From Acanthamoeba lenticulata (Eukaryota > Discosea > Longamoebia > Acanthamoebidae), in the NCBI GenBank assembly GCA_002179805.1, contig NAVB01001005.1, forward strand, positions 1 through 31,900: a DNA stretch of 31,900 nt, written 5' to 3'. Positions 9,704 to 20,100 of the stretch are shown one piece after another. The notes under the pieces were generated by a model. The model was not told the DNA's origin. It did not search any database and saw only the letters and a list, made by a program, of their open reading frames with translations. The translations under genes and the position numbers were made by a program. How positions within the stretch are numbered: position 1 is the first letter of the stretch; the number at the start of each line of letters is the position of its first letter.

Positions 9704-11488
9704 TCACTGCCACTGGTAGACCTTGACAGAGTTGAACTGCCAGTACGCCTCCGCGAAAGCAGACGGGTTGTACTACATTGGGGGGGGGGTAGATGATCAC
9801 GATGGCAAAAAAAGGCGTGAGACATCGAGTTGGGGCGATGGCATGTGTAAAACGCACCTGGACAAAGTTCTGGCAAGAGGAGTACTGGCCGCAGCCAGTG
9901 TTCTTCCACACCCAGCTGTCGCCGGCCCAGGTGCCGCAGAAAGTGAGGTTGATGATCAGCTGGTGGTCGTAGAAGTGCGACGCCGCGCAGTTGCTTCCGA
10001 ACTGGAAGTGGGCGTAAGGCCTGCTCCCATCACCATCGCGCAGAAGCCGTCAAGTCAGCAGCAATCTCTCTCTCTCTCTCGAGCCAACAAAACAAAACAA
10101 AAACCAGGGGGAGGAGAACACGCACTTGCCCCAGGAGCTCGGGTTGGGCTGCCCGGTCCTGATGTCCCACGGGATGTTGTTCCGCCAGAAGAACCAGATC
10201 TTGATGCCGTCCTGGTTCCACTCTTTGATGGACAGTGGCGTGTTTGTGTGTTTCGTGTGTCAGTCGAACGAAGAGGAACGTGTCAGCCCGCGTAGGCGCC
10301 TGCTCGGGGGGCATGTGCGAAGAGAGGCCTGGTGGCACGGGATACCCGTGGCATAGATGCCGCCGCCCCTGCGGTTCAGGGCAGACCCGTAGTTGGACTC
10401 GTTGGCCAAGATGCCGCAGCCCTGGTGCATCGCCGCCCCGGCGAGATAAATAGATCAGCGACGGTAGGCGCACAACAGTCCGGGATTGGCAGCCTGCTGA
10501 GGTATCTCAAGTACCAGGTTGAGGCCCTGGCCAAAGGCGTTGACGTAGCAGTTCGAGAGGGCCTGGCCGTTGTCTGCCTTGGCTCGTGTCCTTAGCAGTG
10601 TCGACAAAAAGAGACAGAAAAAAAAAAAACACAAGCGTACAGTTGTCCCAGTGGCCGGTGAAGGAGGAAGTGGGCACGGAGCTCATGTCGCAGTTCTGCG
10701 AGGTGTGGAGGGTAGACTGCCCGCGCGTGCGACGGATGTGTTGCCTTTGTCAAACCAAAAAAAACGGGGCCCACCACGTGGTGATCGAGCAAGTCAGGGG
10801 ATGATACCTTGTCGATAGTGTCGAGGTTGACGCCCTCAATGATGTCGATCTCGCCGCCATTGGGCCAGTTCGGGCCACACAACCAGAAGGCCGGCCACGT
10901 GCCTTGAGTGCGCAGCGTCGTCAGGGGGCGGGGGCCAGAGTGAGGAATCCGACGTCTCCTTCAGCTGTTGGCTCCTATGGAGCGTACCGCAGCCAGTGGG
11001 CATGTGGGCGATATCAGCCAAGAAGAGGCCGCCGTTGAAGGTCGCCTTGGTGGAGATGCGCACAGCAGCACGCCCGCGCCCGCTCGAGATGGAGGAGTGA
11101 TCAGCCCCGATGTAGACTCCGGAGCTCGACGCCGAGATCAAGCCCCACTCTGCGGGCCACAATAAATATTCAAATAATGAAAACATAATTAGTACAAAAA
11201 ACTTATAATTAAAATAAATCAATTGAAAAAAAAAGTTGCAAGGAGACCACGCTTGTTGGGGGGTCGGGAGGATGCAAAGGTGCGCGGACCTTGAGCTTGC
11301 TCGCGCGTGACGTAGTCGACGTAGCCGTTGGTGGGGTCGTTGGCCGACCAGAAGTCGAAGTTGTCGAAGAAGTTGGGGCCGGAGTAGTCATGGCTCACCA
11401 CGTATCTGCCCTCAGTCGCAGCAGCAGCTGCTAGTACCAGTACCAGCGCGAGTGCGCACACCAGCCGTCTCGTGTTGTCGCCCGTCAT
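9704..11488 (-). CDS. Secreted GH16 endo-beta-1,3(4)-glucanase (laminarinase-like)
   Basis: Glycoside hydrolase family 16 enzyme that cleaves internal beta-1,3 or mixed beta-glucan links, as in fungal, algal or cyst walls. Nine exons (11488-11290, 11149-10988, 10902-10808, 10716-10633, 10577-10515, 10421-10346, 10222-10126, 10020-9858, 9772-9704) close to 335 aa. The N-terminus is a signal peptide (basic DNTRR, then a Leu/Ala-rich core). The GH16 landmarks come in order: [21 protein letters not shown], and catalytic GGEIDIIEG with Glu138 (nucleophile), Asp140 and Glu143 (acid/base). They continue with [50 protein letters not shown] and the closing [19 protein letters not shown]. This is the fungal Lam16A-like layout. 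The donor of exon 4 is the least certain point (10632 used; GTACGC at 10640 is an alternative but shifts frame). Likely roles are digestion of prey walls or remodelling of the amoeba's own glucan; context does not decide. Confidence 0.92.
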
Positions 11489-11762
11489 ATGAGACGCCCT
11501 TATCTCTGCCAAGAAATTTTCAAACACTAAGCAAAAAAAGGCAGCTTTAGTCCCTCTGTTGTAGTACTGAGGTGTGCCAGCTAAGGCATTAAATGCGTAC
11601 GAGCCGCGTTGGCTGCTGTGCGTGAAGTGGTGTGTGTTTTGGCTGCAACTGTGTGTGGCCTTTTTTCTTTTATTGCCGCTGTCCAACCCGGATTGGCGTA
11701 ATAAACCGACCAATCCCAAACCGACGTGGCGCGAATCCGCAGGTGAAGTGTCAGCCTTATCT

Positions 11763-13454
11763 TTACTCGCACCCATACGAATCCTTCGTGGCGGGCTGTC
11801 CGTGGGAGTACTTGACCCATCTGCACGCACGCCCCGTGCCTGGTGGGTCCCGACGCCATCCCAATCGAGTGATCGAGAAAGACATAGCAAGAGACAGCGG
11901 CTGGGTACCTGAAGGGCACTCGCTCCTGCTTGAGGCGGTCCGGGAACGAGCTGAGGAAGTCCCGATCGGAGAAGAGGATGACGGAGACCTTCTCGAGTCG
12001 CGACGCCGGGTGATTGGCCCACTTCTTGTGTGCTTTCAGGATCGCCTCGTAGATCCCCTGCTTGCTGTTCCCAAACACGCCGCCTGCTTGCCCATCCCAC
12101 CCATACTTTAGTGGTCAGCCTCCAGACAATCCATGCATTCTTTCCACAACAAGAAAGACGGACCGCCGATGAGGGTGAGGACGAGGTGGGTGCGCTGGTG
12201 CTTGATGGCCGAGAGGTAGGTGGCCTCGTAGTCCGAGTCCAGGATGAACTGGCACTTCTCCTGCGAGAATGCCGCGCGCTTGTTGGCCATGCCGGACATG
12301 CCCTGCCCGATGTTCATCGCCGCGCAAAAGACCTGATCGACCACCTGGTCCGGGTCGTCGACCACCTCGAACCCGCGGTCACGGTGCCCCGTCGTCACCT
12401 AACGACCATCATCATCGCCGCCGCCACCACCCACGAGCAGCAAGATCGAGGGATTTAGGGGCGCGAGAGAGATGGGCGGGCGAGAGGCTTGAGGTTGTCC
12501 CGGACCTGCGTGTTGAGGTGGTAGCCGACGAGGACCTTGCCGAAGAGGCGCTCGTACTTGGGCGTGCCGGCCTTGGGGAAGGCGGGCTCGCGGCCCGTGA
12601 GCACCACGTACCCGTTCTGCGTGGGGAAGTGCTTGCGCAGGTCGGCCAGGAAGTTGACCTGGCGCGACGCAGTCTGGGTCCACTCGCTCTGGGGCTTGGC
12701 CGGGTTGTAGAACGCGGCGTGCACGCGCGTGATGGCCGCTGTGGCGACGACGATTAAAACGGCTGTGAGCCAGCGCTGTGGGAGAAGGACGAGAACGAGG
12801 AGGAAGAGGAGCGCACCGGCGCCGGCCGAGACGGAGGCAGCCGGGCCCTGGGTGTGATCGTAGATGTACTTCTCGGTGAAGCTGGGGCCATCGGGTGAGC
12901 TGCCCTCCGAGATGGCCTCCACGCCGTTGAAGTTGGACGCCACCTGCTCGCCGCGGCATGCACACCAGGAACTGGGTGAGGATGCGGCCGCCACGCCACG
13001 ACACGCGGCGGGTGACAAGGAGGAGGAGGAGGTTCAGACCTGAAACACGGCGTGCCGGTTCTCGGGCATGGCCTGCAGGTGCGCCACATCGACGTTGCGA
13101 ATCGAATCCTGAAAGATGGAGCGGCCTGGTCTGAGGTTCTGCGAAAGCAAATCACGCAAAAGTGGACTGAGGGCGTACGTTGTCGGAGCGGGTGACGATT
13201 TCGAGCACGCACGGTGGGGTGCTATCGCCACGCACGGCAGGGCTGGTGTTGATTTCATCTATCAAGTCGCCCAGACGAAAGAGCAAGAAGGTGCCCGCCT
13301 TGAACGTTTTGTTCGTGTCCAGGTTTGTGATGAGGAGGCCCCCGTCCTCGGCCTGGCGGATGCCCTTGTCGGGCAGGCGTCGCCACTCGGCCTCATGGTA
13401 GCCCGTAAGGCGCACAAACCACTCCTCGCAGGAAATCACTCGAGACCGCCTCAT
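11763..13454 (-). CDS. Unrecognised 390-aa protein with conserved TQGPAAS and GGGVFGN motifs
   Basis: Seven exons (13454-13179, 13108-13040, 12943-12817, 12738-12506, 12398-12164, 12083-11909, 11820-11763) join in frame to 390 aa and end in ...KDSYGCE. I cannot name the family. The N-terminal part (residues 1-110) has EEWFVRLTGYHE and a KAGTFLLFRLGDL strand-like segment. The centre has ASNFNGVEA, then YDHTQGPAASVSAGA at about 143-157 and QVNFLADL. The C-terminal half has FCAAMNIGQGMSG and LTLIGGGVFGN (about 308-319) followed by IYEAILKAHKKW. The glycine-rich loop followed by a helix recalls macrodomain-type nucleotide-binding loops, but that is a weak analogy. Reading through intron 12816-12739 would create a false transmembrane helix; spliced, the protein looks soluble with no signal peptide. 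The deformylase stop lies 68 bp downstream of its start side on the same strand. The codon pattern and motif spacing indicate a real, conserved enzyme-like protein. Confidence 0.75.
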
Positions 13455-13522
13455 GTTGCGTGATAGAGTTTGGTTTTAAAATGAAAATGAAAATGAACAC
13501 AAAATACAAAAAAGATATATAT

Positions 13523-14183
13523 TTAATAACTTCCCCGAACGGCCACACCGACGGTGCCTCGGTCGCCGGTGTCCTGCGGATAGGCGGCCTCCATCTTGTC
13601 GAGCTGCGGGCGCACGAGCTCCAGCTGCACAGGTGTCAGGTAGTCCACGAAGAGCTTGCCGTCGAGGTGGTCGAGCTCGTGCTGTACGACTGTCCCCAGG
13701 AAGTCGCCTTGCTCGATGTCCAGACCGGCCACCCGCCGCTCCACACCCCACTCGTCCTGTGCCACGATGTCGAGACCGCCGAAGCGAGACACCTCGGCGA
13801 AGATCCCCGGGAAGCTGAGGCAGCCCTCGCGATAGACCGAGCGGCCACGAGTGTTCTCCAAACGCGGGTTGATCCACACCTGGCGCTCGACGCTTGTGCC
13901 CGCTGCGGTCCTGGTAAGCCGGTCGGTGACGAAGATGCGTCGAGAAACGCCCACCTGCGGCGCGGCAATGCCCACCCCACGCGCGGCCTCCATGCAGACA
14001 AAGAGGGCGCGGCAGAACTGGCGCAGCTCGTCATCGAACTGGGTCACAGGCTGTGCCACTTGGCGCAGCACAGGGTGAGGATAGCGCACGAGTGCTGGCT
14101 TTTGTGGGTACTTTAAAGTGGAGTTTTCGTTAGTGACCTTGACATTACAAGCGTTTGGTAGTCGAAAGAGGATGCACCTCCAT
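13523..14183 (-). CDS. PDF: Peptide deformylase
   Basis: Metal-dependent hydrolase that removes the formyl group from N-formylmethionine of organelle-made proteins. Two coding exons, 14183-14178 (Met-Glu only) and 14098-13523, give 193 aa. All three family motifs are intact: motif 1 GVGIAAPQVG (residues 43-52), motif 2 EGCLSFPG (93-100, Cys metal ligand) and motif 3 QHELDH (141-146, HExxH metal ligands and catalytic Glu). The main exon begins open without an ATG. The join MEPALVRYPHPVLR at donor GTGCATCC and acceptor CACAAAAG gives the usual PDF start. A further intron-like segment upstream (14249-14205, GTAAG...TACAG) would then lie in the 5' leader. In a non-photosynthetic amoeba this should serve mitochondria, but no presequence is visible with this start; an unseen upstream exon could supply one. 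Introns and eukaryotic neighbours argue against bacterial contamination. Confidence 0.9.
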
Positions 14184-14318
14184 CTCGAGCTCTTGCAAGG
14201 TCGGCTGTACAGAAAAAGAAAATGAATTGTTTTGCTTCTTTTTTCTTACCGCAAAACGATCAGAGAAAAGGGGCACCAGACATCATTACGCGCTTTGGAG
14301 AAGCCGCGCCGCTTGGGG

Positions 14319-16873
14319 ATGAAACGACCCACCACACCCCGCCTTCGTGAGAGCGGTGGCGAAGGAGCGGCAGGAGGAGGCATGGAAATACCAAGCAACA
14401 GCACGGGCCGAGACCCACCATCTACAAACACAATTCGACTCCGTTTGGCTGGCGAATCTGGGGATGCCCAGCAAGAAATGTCGGGAGATCTCGACACACG
14501 CAGGGGCAAGGCGAAGCATACTCTCAGCACACCGCGACCATCGAGGCGAAAAGGGGCAGAGCTTAGAGAAGAGGGCGTCTGCGTTGTTGGTGCCGACGCG
14601 CTGGACCGCTTGGAGTACAGTCGGGGCGAGGTGCTGGGGTGGGCCGCCGTCGTCATCATCGTGTCAGCCGTGGCGCTGTGGGCCGCGTTTGTATCGGCCT
14701 ACGCCTCGCAGGCCTCGACGCGCGAACGAGCCTGCCAGGTGGCCCTCATCGAGGCGCAGGTGGAAGCCGTGCGCTGCCACGAGGAGGCCGTCCTCCTCGC
14801 CATCGACAGCCACACACGGGCGCGGGAGGCCGCTGCTTCAGCCGCTGCTGCCGCCGTTGCAGTCGCCGTTGCGCCAGCAGCGGCCACACCCCTGTCGTCG
14901 TCGTCGTCGTCGCCGTCACCATCAACCATCTCGCCCTCACTCTCACCCATCACAACCTCGCAGATCGCGGCCCGAACACACACGGGGCCCGATCCTGACT
15001 TTTTCCCCCGCTGGGTCGGGTCTCTCGGTACAGTTGAGCCGCCCCTCCCCTGGTGGGGTCTCTGGCTGGCTGGATGGCTGACCTGACGGGCTTACTGTGA
15101 ACACAGGCTTCTTTCCCAACCGGACGACGTGGGACCCGTTCCAGACCAGCCTGTACGCGAAAGCGGCTGAGTTCGGGCTGGAGCTGATGAGCAAGCAGCA
15201 GATGTGGAACCTCACCATCGGCTACGAGCCGGCCGAGTACCGCAAGTTCCACCGCTACGTGTTCCACCTCCACTGGGTGAGCATGGTGTGCACCAAGGAA
15301 GGCGAGGCCGCCGCGATGCAGGAGCTCCGCTCCGTGCTCGACTTTTTCCAGCGCATCGAGAGCCAGGGCTGGTACGTCGTGTGGACCGTCCACAACGTGA
15401 TCGACCCGAGCTGCACGCCCGATCGCCACCCCCTCCAGATTCAGCTCCTCCAGGCCCTCACCGAGCGCGCCGACGTCATCCACCTCTTCTGCTCCCACAC
15501 GCTCAGCCTCACCGGTAAGTCGATTTTTATTTTATTTTATTTTATCATTTTATTTTTTTATTTAAGAAGGCTGCTGACGCGGTTGTTGGCGTGGCCACAG
15601 CGCCGTACTACGTGATCCCACCGGAGAAGACGATCACGGTGCCGCTGGGCAGCTATGCAGGATTCTACAGTGACGTCAACCTCACGCAGGCCCTTGCCCG
15701 GCGCACGCTCGCGCTTCACACCCCGTTCGCCAGCAGCAACGACGACCTCGTGCTCCTTTACATCGGGTCCATCAAGCGCCACCGCGGCCTGGCCCAGCTG
15801 GTCCGCGCCTTTAACGAAGTCTGCGAGCCCGCCGGTAACGCGCTCATTCCGCCCCGCCAATCGCGCGCAAAAGGCCTTGTTCTTGAGAATAGAGAGAAAG
15901 AGAGGGACTAACGGGACTGGACCGGCGCTGGTGTCCGGATGCAGAGGCCAACAACCACACGCAGCTGTGGGTGGTCGGGGAGCTGTCGACGGCCGAACCT
16001 CTGCGCTATTCCGATCTGCAGTGGCAGCAGATCCAGGCCGCCATGAGCGTTAACCCCGCGATCAAGACCCAGTACGGCCACATCCACGACGACGACCTCC
16101 AGTTCTACTACAAGGTCCTTGACCGCCCTCTCCCTCCCAATCGCCCCTCTGATTTGCATGACTAGCGGACCGGTTTGGGTGCGGCACGGCCATGACTGAC
16201 GCGCCCATGGGCGGAGCAGGCGGCGGACGCGGTGGTGTTGCCCTACCAGCGCGACTCGGTGCTCTCGTCGGGCACTCTCCTCACGTCTCTGTCGTTTGGT
16301 ACGCGGCCGCGGATGTCAAGAGAGAAAGACCCAACAAACCTGGTGTTTGGGACGCTCATGCTCTTCTCTCTCTCTCTCTCTCTCTGTGTATTGCGCGCCG
16401 CTGCGCAGGGCGGCCGGTGATCGCGCCGCCGCTGAGTTGCATGGAGGAGTGGCTCACGGAGGACGTGAGCATCATCTTCACGCCCGAGGACGAGGACTTC
16501 CAACCCGAGGCCGAGGAACTGCCCGCCGGACGGGCCAGCATCCTGCCCAACAACGAGTCGGTGGCGTCGGCAGGCCAGCAGCGCGATGCGGGCCGCGCGG
16601 CCAAATTCTCGTCTTCAGGCAACAGCAGCACCAGCTCACACGACGGCCGGGTCTGGTACGGGCGTTGTTGTTCACCTGCCTTGTTCACAAGCGGTTGTGC
16701 CCTCGTCCCCCTTACATGTGTCCCACACAAGCATCAGCCTGCAGGAGGCGCTGCGCCAGGCGAGCAAACTGCGGGATGAGTCCTTCCGCACGGCAGCCTA
16801 CCAGAAGGCGCTCAGCTACACCTACCGCGACATGTCCCGCCACTTCTTCGAGAAGCTCAAGTGGCGCCTGTGA
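14319..16873 (+). CDS. Type II membrane glycosyltransferase, GT-B fold
   Basis: Predicted Golgi or ER glycosyltransferase. Seven exons (14319-15027, 15107-15514, 15601-15834, 15945-16114, 16220-16298, 16409-16655, 16732-16873) close to 662 aa. A hydrophilic N-tail of about 104 residues precedes one membrane helix (VLGWAAVVIIVSAVALWAAF, about 105-127), then an Ala- and Ser-rich stem with a poly-Ser run from TCG repeats near 14895. The lumenal domain has N-terminal GT-B features (HLHWVSM, VVWTVHNVID, RADVIHLFCSHTLSL) and C-terminal donor-site features. The latter are LLYIGSIKRHRGLAQLVRAF, QLWVVGEL, and ADAVVLPYQ with SSGTLLTSLSFGRPVIAP. The last replaces the E-x7-E motif typical of GT4 enzymes. 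The C-terminal tail is Glu- and Ser-rich. I chose ATG 14319 as the first Met in frame; the first 90 residues are low-complexity and less sure. Sugar and acceptor are unknown. Transcribed divergently from the deformylase, 135 bp apart. Confidence 0.82.
16361..16385. repeat. CT dinucleotide tract in a glycosyltransferase intron
   Basis: An almost pure CT run lies 23 nt before the acceptor at 16408 and doubles as its polypyrimidine tract. The similar CT run at 23307-23323 before the acceptor at 23340 of the F-box/WD gene looks the same. Confidence 0.75.
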
Positions 16874-17132
16874 GCGCTGGGAGATGACGTGGGCAGAGAG
16901 CCTGCTCATGAGACGTCTCGATCCTACGGCGACATCAACCTCCCCCAAGAACAAGAAAGCAACCGCGGCTCCTGGATGGCCATGGGCTTGCTGCAATGAC
17001 AAGGACTAATTGGAGAATGCTTGAAAACTAAAGTGTGACGGTGGTGTTTCTTGTCGCTGTTGGCGTGTAGCAACGTTGCGTTTTTAAACCCCCCCCCTCC
17101 GCTCTCCTTCCCTCCCAAGCCGTCGTCGCCTC
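16874..17132. other. Convergent gap between glycosyltransferase and COG7
   Basis: 259 bp hold both 3' untranslated ends, a nine-C run at 17089-17097 and no supported gene. No clear AATAAA signal is seen on either strand. Confidence 0.6.
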
Positions 17133-20100
17133 TCAAGCGGCGTGGCCTCGGATCTTGGCGATTTGGGCGCGGTAGGCCGCATCGTCTTCTGTGGAGTCGC
17201 CTCCGGCTGCCAACCTGCAAGCCAAAAGAAGTGAGGACGGAGATCACCCCCCAACAAATCAGCACCACTAGGACCTGCTCCTGCTGCTGCTGAAGGAAGG
17301 GGAGGGCTGCAGCGATCGAGGCGCCACGTACTCGCTGATGGGCAGTTCGAGGAGGTGCTGTATGGTGGCCAGCGACTTGGCTGGGGTCACGCGGAGCGCG
17401 CTCAGAATCGTGCACAGGTAGCCTTTACAGGGGGTTTGGGGGGGGGGAGAATGCTGTGAGTGCGCGTCCCACCATGAGAGCCACGCGTGGGGAATGGACG
17501 CGTACGGATGTCGGCCGCGAGCTGCAGGGCGCCCTGGTTGGTGAGGACCGGGATCTCGAGGATGCGCTGCACGTAGAGCGCCATCGTGCCACGCGACACC
17601 GCATTGATCCACGCCCAGGCAAAGTCTGTGTGCCGCCCCGACGGCGAACGATGCGTGAGCAACACGCGGCCACCTGCTGATGATGGTGGCCACCAGCGAG
17701 ACGCAAGTACGTACCGTGGCCCTCCGACTCGGCGTCCTCGTCGGCCTGCTCGACGATGCCGCTGCCGGGGACCAGCGAGAGCGACGGGTGGGTGGCCGCA
17801 AACGGCTCGAGCTGCTGCGGGAGGTCGAACAGGTGCTCGCCGATGTGCGTGATGTAGCTCAAGGGCTGCTTGCTGAACGTGGGCACCTCCACGTTGGCCA
17901 CCCTGGCCTCGTCCGGCTGCTGCCACGCCTGCTTGGCCGAGTAGGCGCGACGACCTCTGATGGTCAGCGTGCTTCCCTGATTGGGTGGGGGAGGAGGGGT
18001 GGGACACGCACGGGCAGGGCCGGGAACTGGGCGAGCTGCTCCTTGATGGACTGGAACATGGTGTCGTAGACGAAGGACTGGCACGCCGCGTTGAGCGACG
18101 ACAGCTGCTGGCCCGGGGCCGGAAGCAGCTTGATGGCGACTGCCAAGAGAAGCCCCAATGTCGCCCAGATAATCGATTAGTTGGTGAACGTCTCCCCACG
18201 GACGACTTGCGAGCATGCAACAGAGCGAGAGAGAGAGAGAGAGAGAGAGGAGGGCGGACCGTCTTCGAGGGACTGGAAGAAGCCCCAGAGGTGCCTGGCC
18301 TTCTCCGGCTCTTCGCGCAGGTGAATGCACGGGATAGACTGGTACGTGGAGCTGGAGTTGACGATTCGTGCGTGGATGGATAACGACGATGATGAGGACG
18401 AGGATGAAGATGATTAGGTTTTACGAGCCGAGCAAGAAAGGGGGAAGGGGAGGAGCGGACTCTTTCTGGACTTGGAAGTGGGGCCCAAAGAGGCCGGGGC
18501 GCAGGGCAGCGAGGATGCCCCGCACCTGCCGGTCGAAGCCCGACATGCCATCGCCCAACGTGGAGGCCTGCCTCGATTGCAACAGAGCACATACAAAGAG
18601 AAATCATCATCACCAATTTCTTTCTTGAACGAACACGTGGAGGGAAAAGAGGGATGCGTACGATCTGGAGGAGCTGAAGCGCGCCCTGGAAGTAGGACCA
18701 GTCGTGCTCCTGGTGCAGCTGCTGCACCCCGCGCGCCGAGCCTCCCGAGCGCCCTGCGGCTCGCGTGGATGAGTCTCTCTCCCTCTCTTGCGGGGGGGGG
18801 TGGGAAGAAGAGAAGCGTTACCGGCGGCTTGGCCGTTGACTTCGGGCCCGATGTCGAGGTGGGCCGCGATGCGGAGGTGCTGGAGCACTTCAAACAGGTG
18901 CTGCACGTACTTGACCAGGAAGTCCTGTGTATGTTTGCAGGCGCCTCTGTCAGCGGCCAAACGCAGAGCCAGAAAGAGAAAGAGAGAGAATTAGAGGTCG
19001 TTGTGAAGACGTACAGAGAGCGCGCGGAGGAGGCCCTCAGCTTCGGAGCCCCTGGTGAACTGCACGCAGCGGTCGATGGCGGCCTCGGCCACGAGGAACA
19101 GCTTGGAGACCGAGTTGTCCACCAGCCGCAGCGTCTCTCCGAAGCCCACACTTGGCTGGCGTTTGTTTTACGGATTAGTATTAATATTAATATCTCAAAA
19201 ACAATATTCACCAAGAAAAAAAGCCCCCGCGGCGCACCGGCTTGAGGGTGGTGAGCTCCTGCGTGAGGTTGGTGGCCTCCAGGCTGGCGTAGTCCCGCTG
19301 GTAGGGGAAGTAGGGGCAGAAGATGGCCCGCAGCACCACCTGCGCCGACTCGACGGCGGCGCTCGAGGTCGCGTCTGTTCCCCCCACACGCCACGTTGGC
19401 GAGAGGCACGCCCCTGAAGGGCAGCGCAACTCGAGCACGTACCGTGGAGGCCGAGGCTGGCGACGACGGTGGTTGAGAAGTTGGCCGTGACGGTGTAGGC
19501 CGAGATGAGCTGGTTGAGCAGCTGGCTGGTCTTGGTCGCGGCGCCTCGACCGCCCGCCGCCGGCGTCATCGTCGACGTGCTGGCGGTCGGCGGTTGGATG
19601 ATGTCGTCGAGCCGCTGGCGGAAGGATTCGGTCAAGGTGGAGAGCACGTAGGCCACCAGCGACGGCAGCACGTTCGGGTCCGTCGGGAACACCTGCGCCA
19701 CCCACGCTTTCTGTGCGTGTGGCAAAAAATCAAGTAATTAATAATTAATAATTAATAATTAATAATTAATTTTTTTAATTATAAAGATAAGGAAAAGAGC
19801 GGCGCACCTCCTGGTTGACGGTGGCCAGCACAGAGTCATAGAAGGAGGGCAGCCAGTCGACAAACGACGAGGCCGCACTGGTGCGCGACGGGCCGTCGGC
19901 GCGCTTGAACGAGTGCCACTGCTGCTCGAGCGGGACCAAGCGACACCTGCAAAAGGGAGTCCGTTCCTCACCTCAGCTGAACCCCTTGGGCGCCTAGTGG
20001 GAAGGGTAGTGGATCATACCTGTAGTAGTGCTGCTCGAGTTGCTGCTTGCGGTCGATCTTGTGGAAGACGTCCACGAAGCTCAGCGTGGCATCTGCCCGC

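Noticed and set aside
13523..14089. Bacterial contamination, because the deformylase motifs are bacterial-type
   Set aside because: It carries an intron with normal local signals and sits between intron-rich eukaryotic genes at ordinary spacing; organelle deformylases share these motifs.
14319..14600. Glycosyltransferase N-terminal tail as non-coding
   Set aside because: Considered because it is low-complexity, but it is open in frame with the membrane helix from the first ATG, so I kept it and lowered confidence in the start.
14246..14659. 137-residue minus-strand frame as an N-terminal extension of the deformylase
   Set aside because: It ends in the wrong phase for the next exons, lies opposite the glycosyltransferase first exon and has no targeting-peptide character.
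17402..18727. 441-residue minus-strand frame as a separate gene
   Set aside because: It reads through COG7 exons in the wrong frame and through introns; the spliced COG7 model explains all conserved segments.
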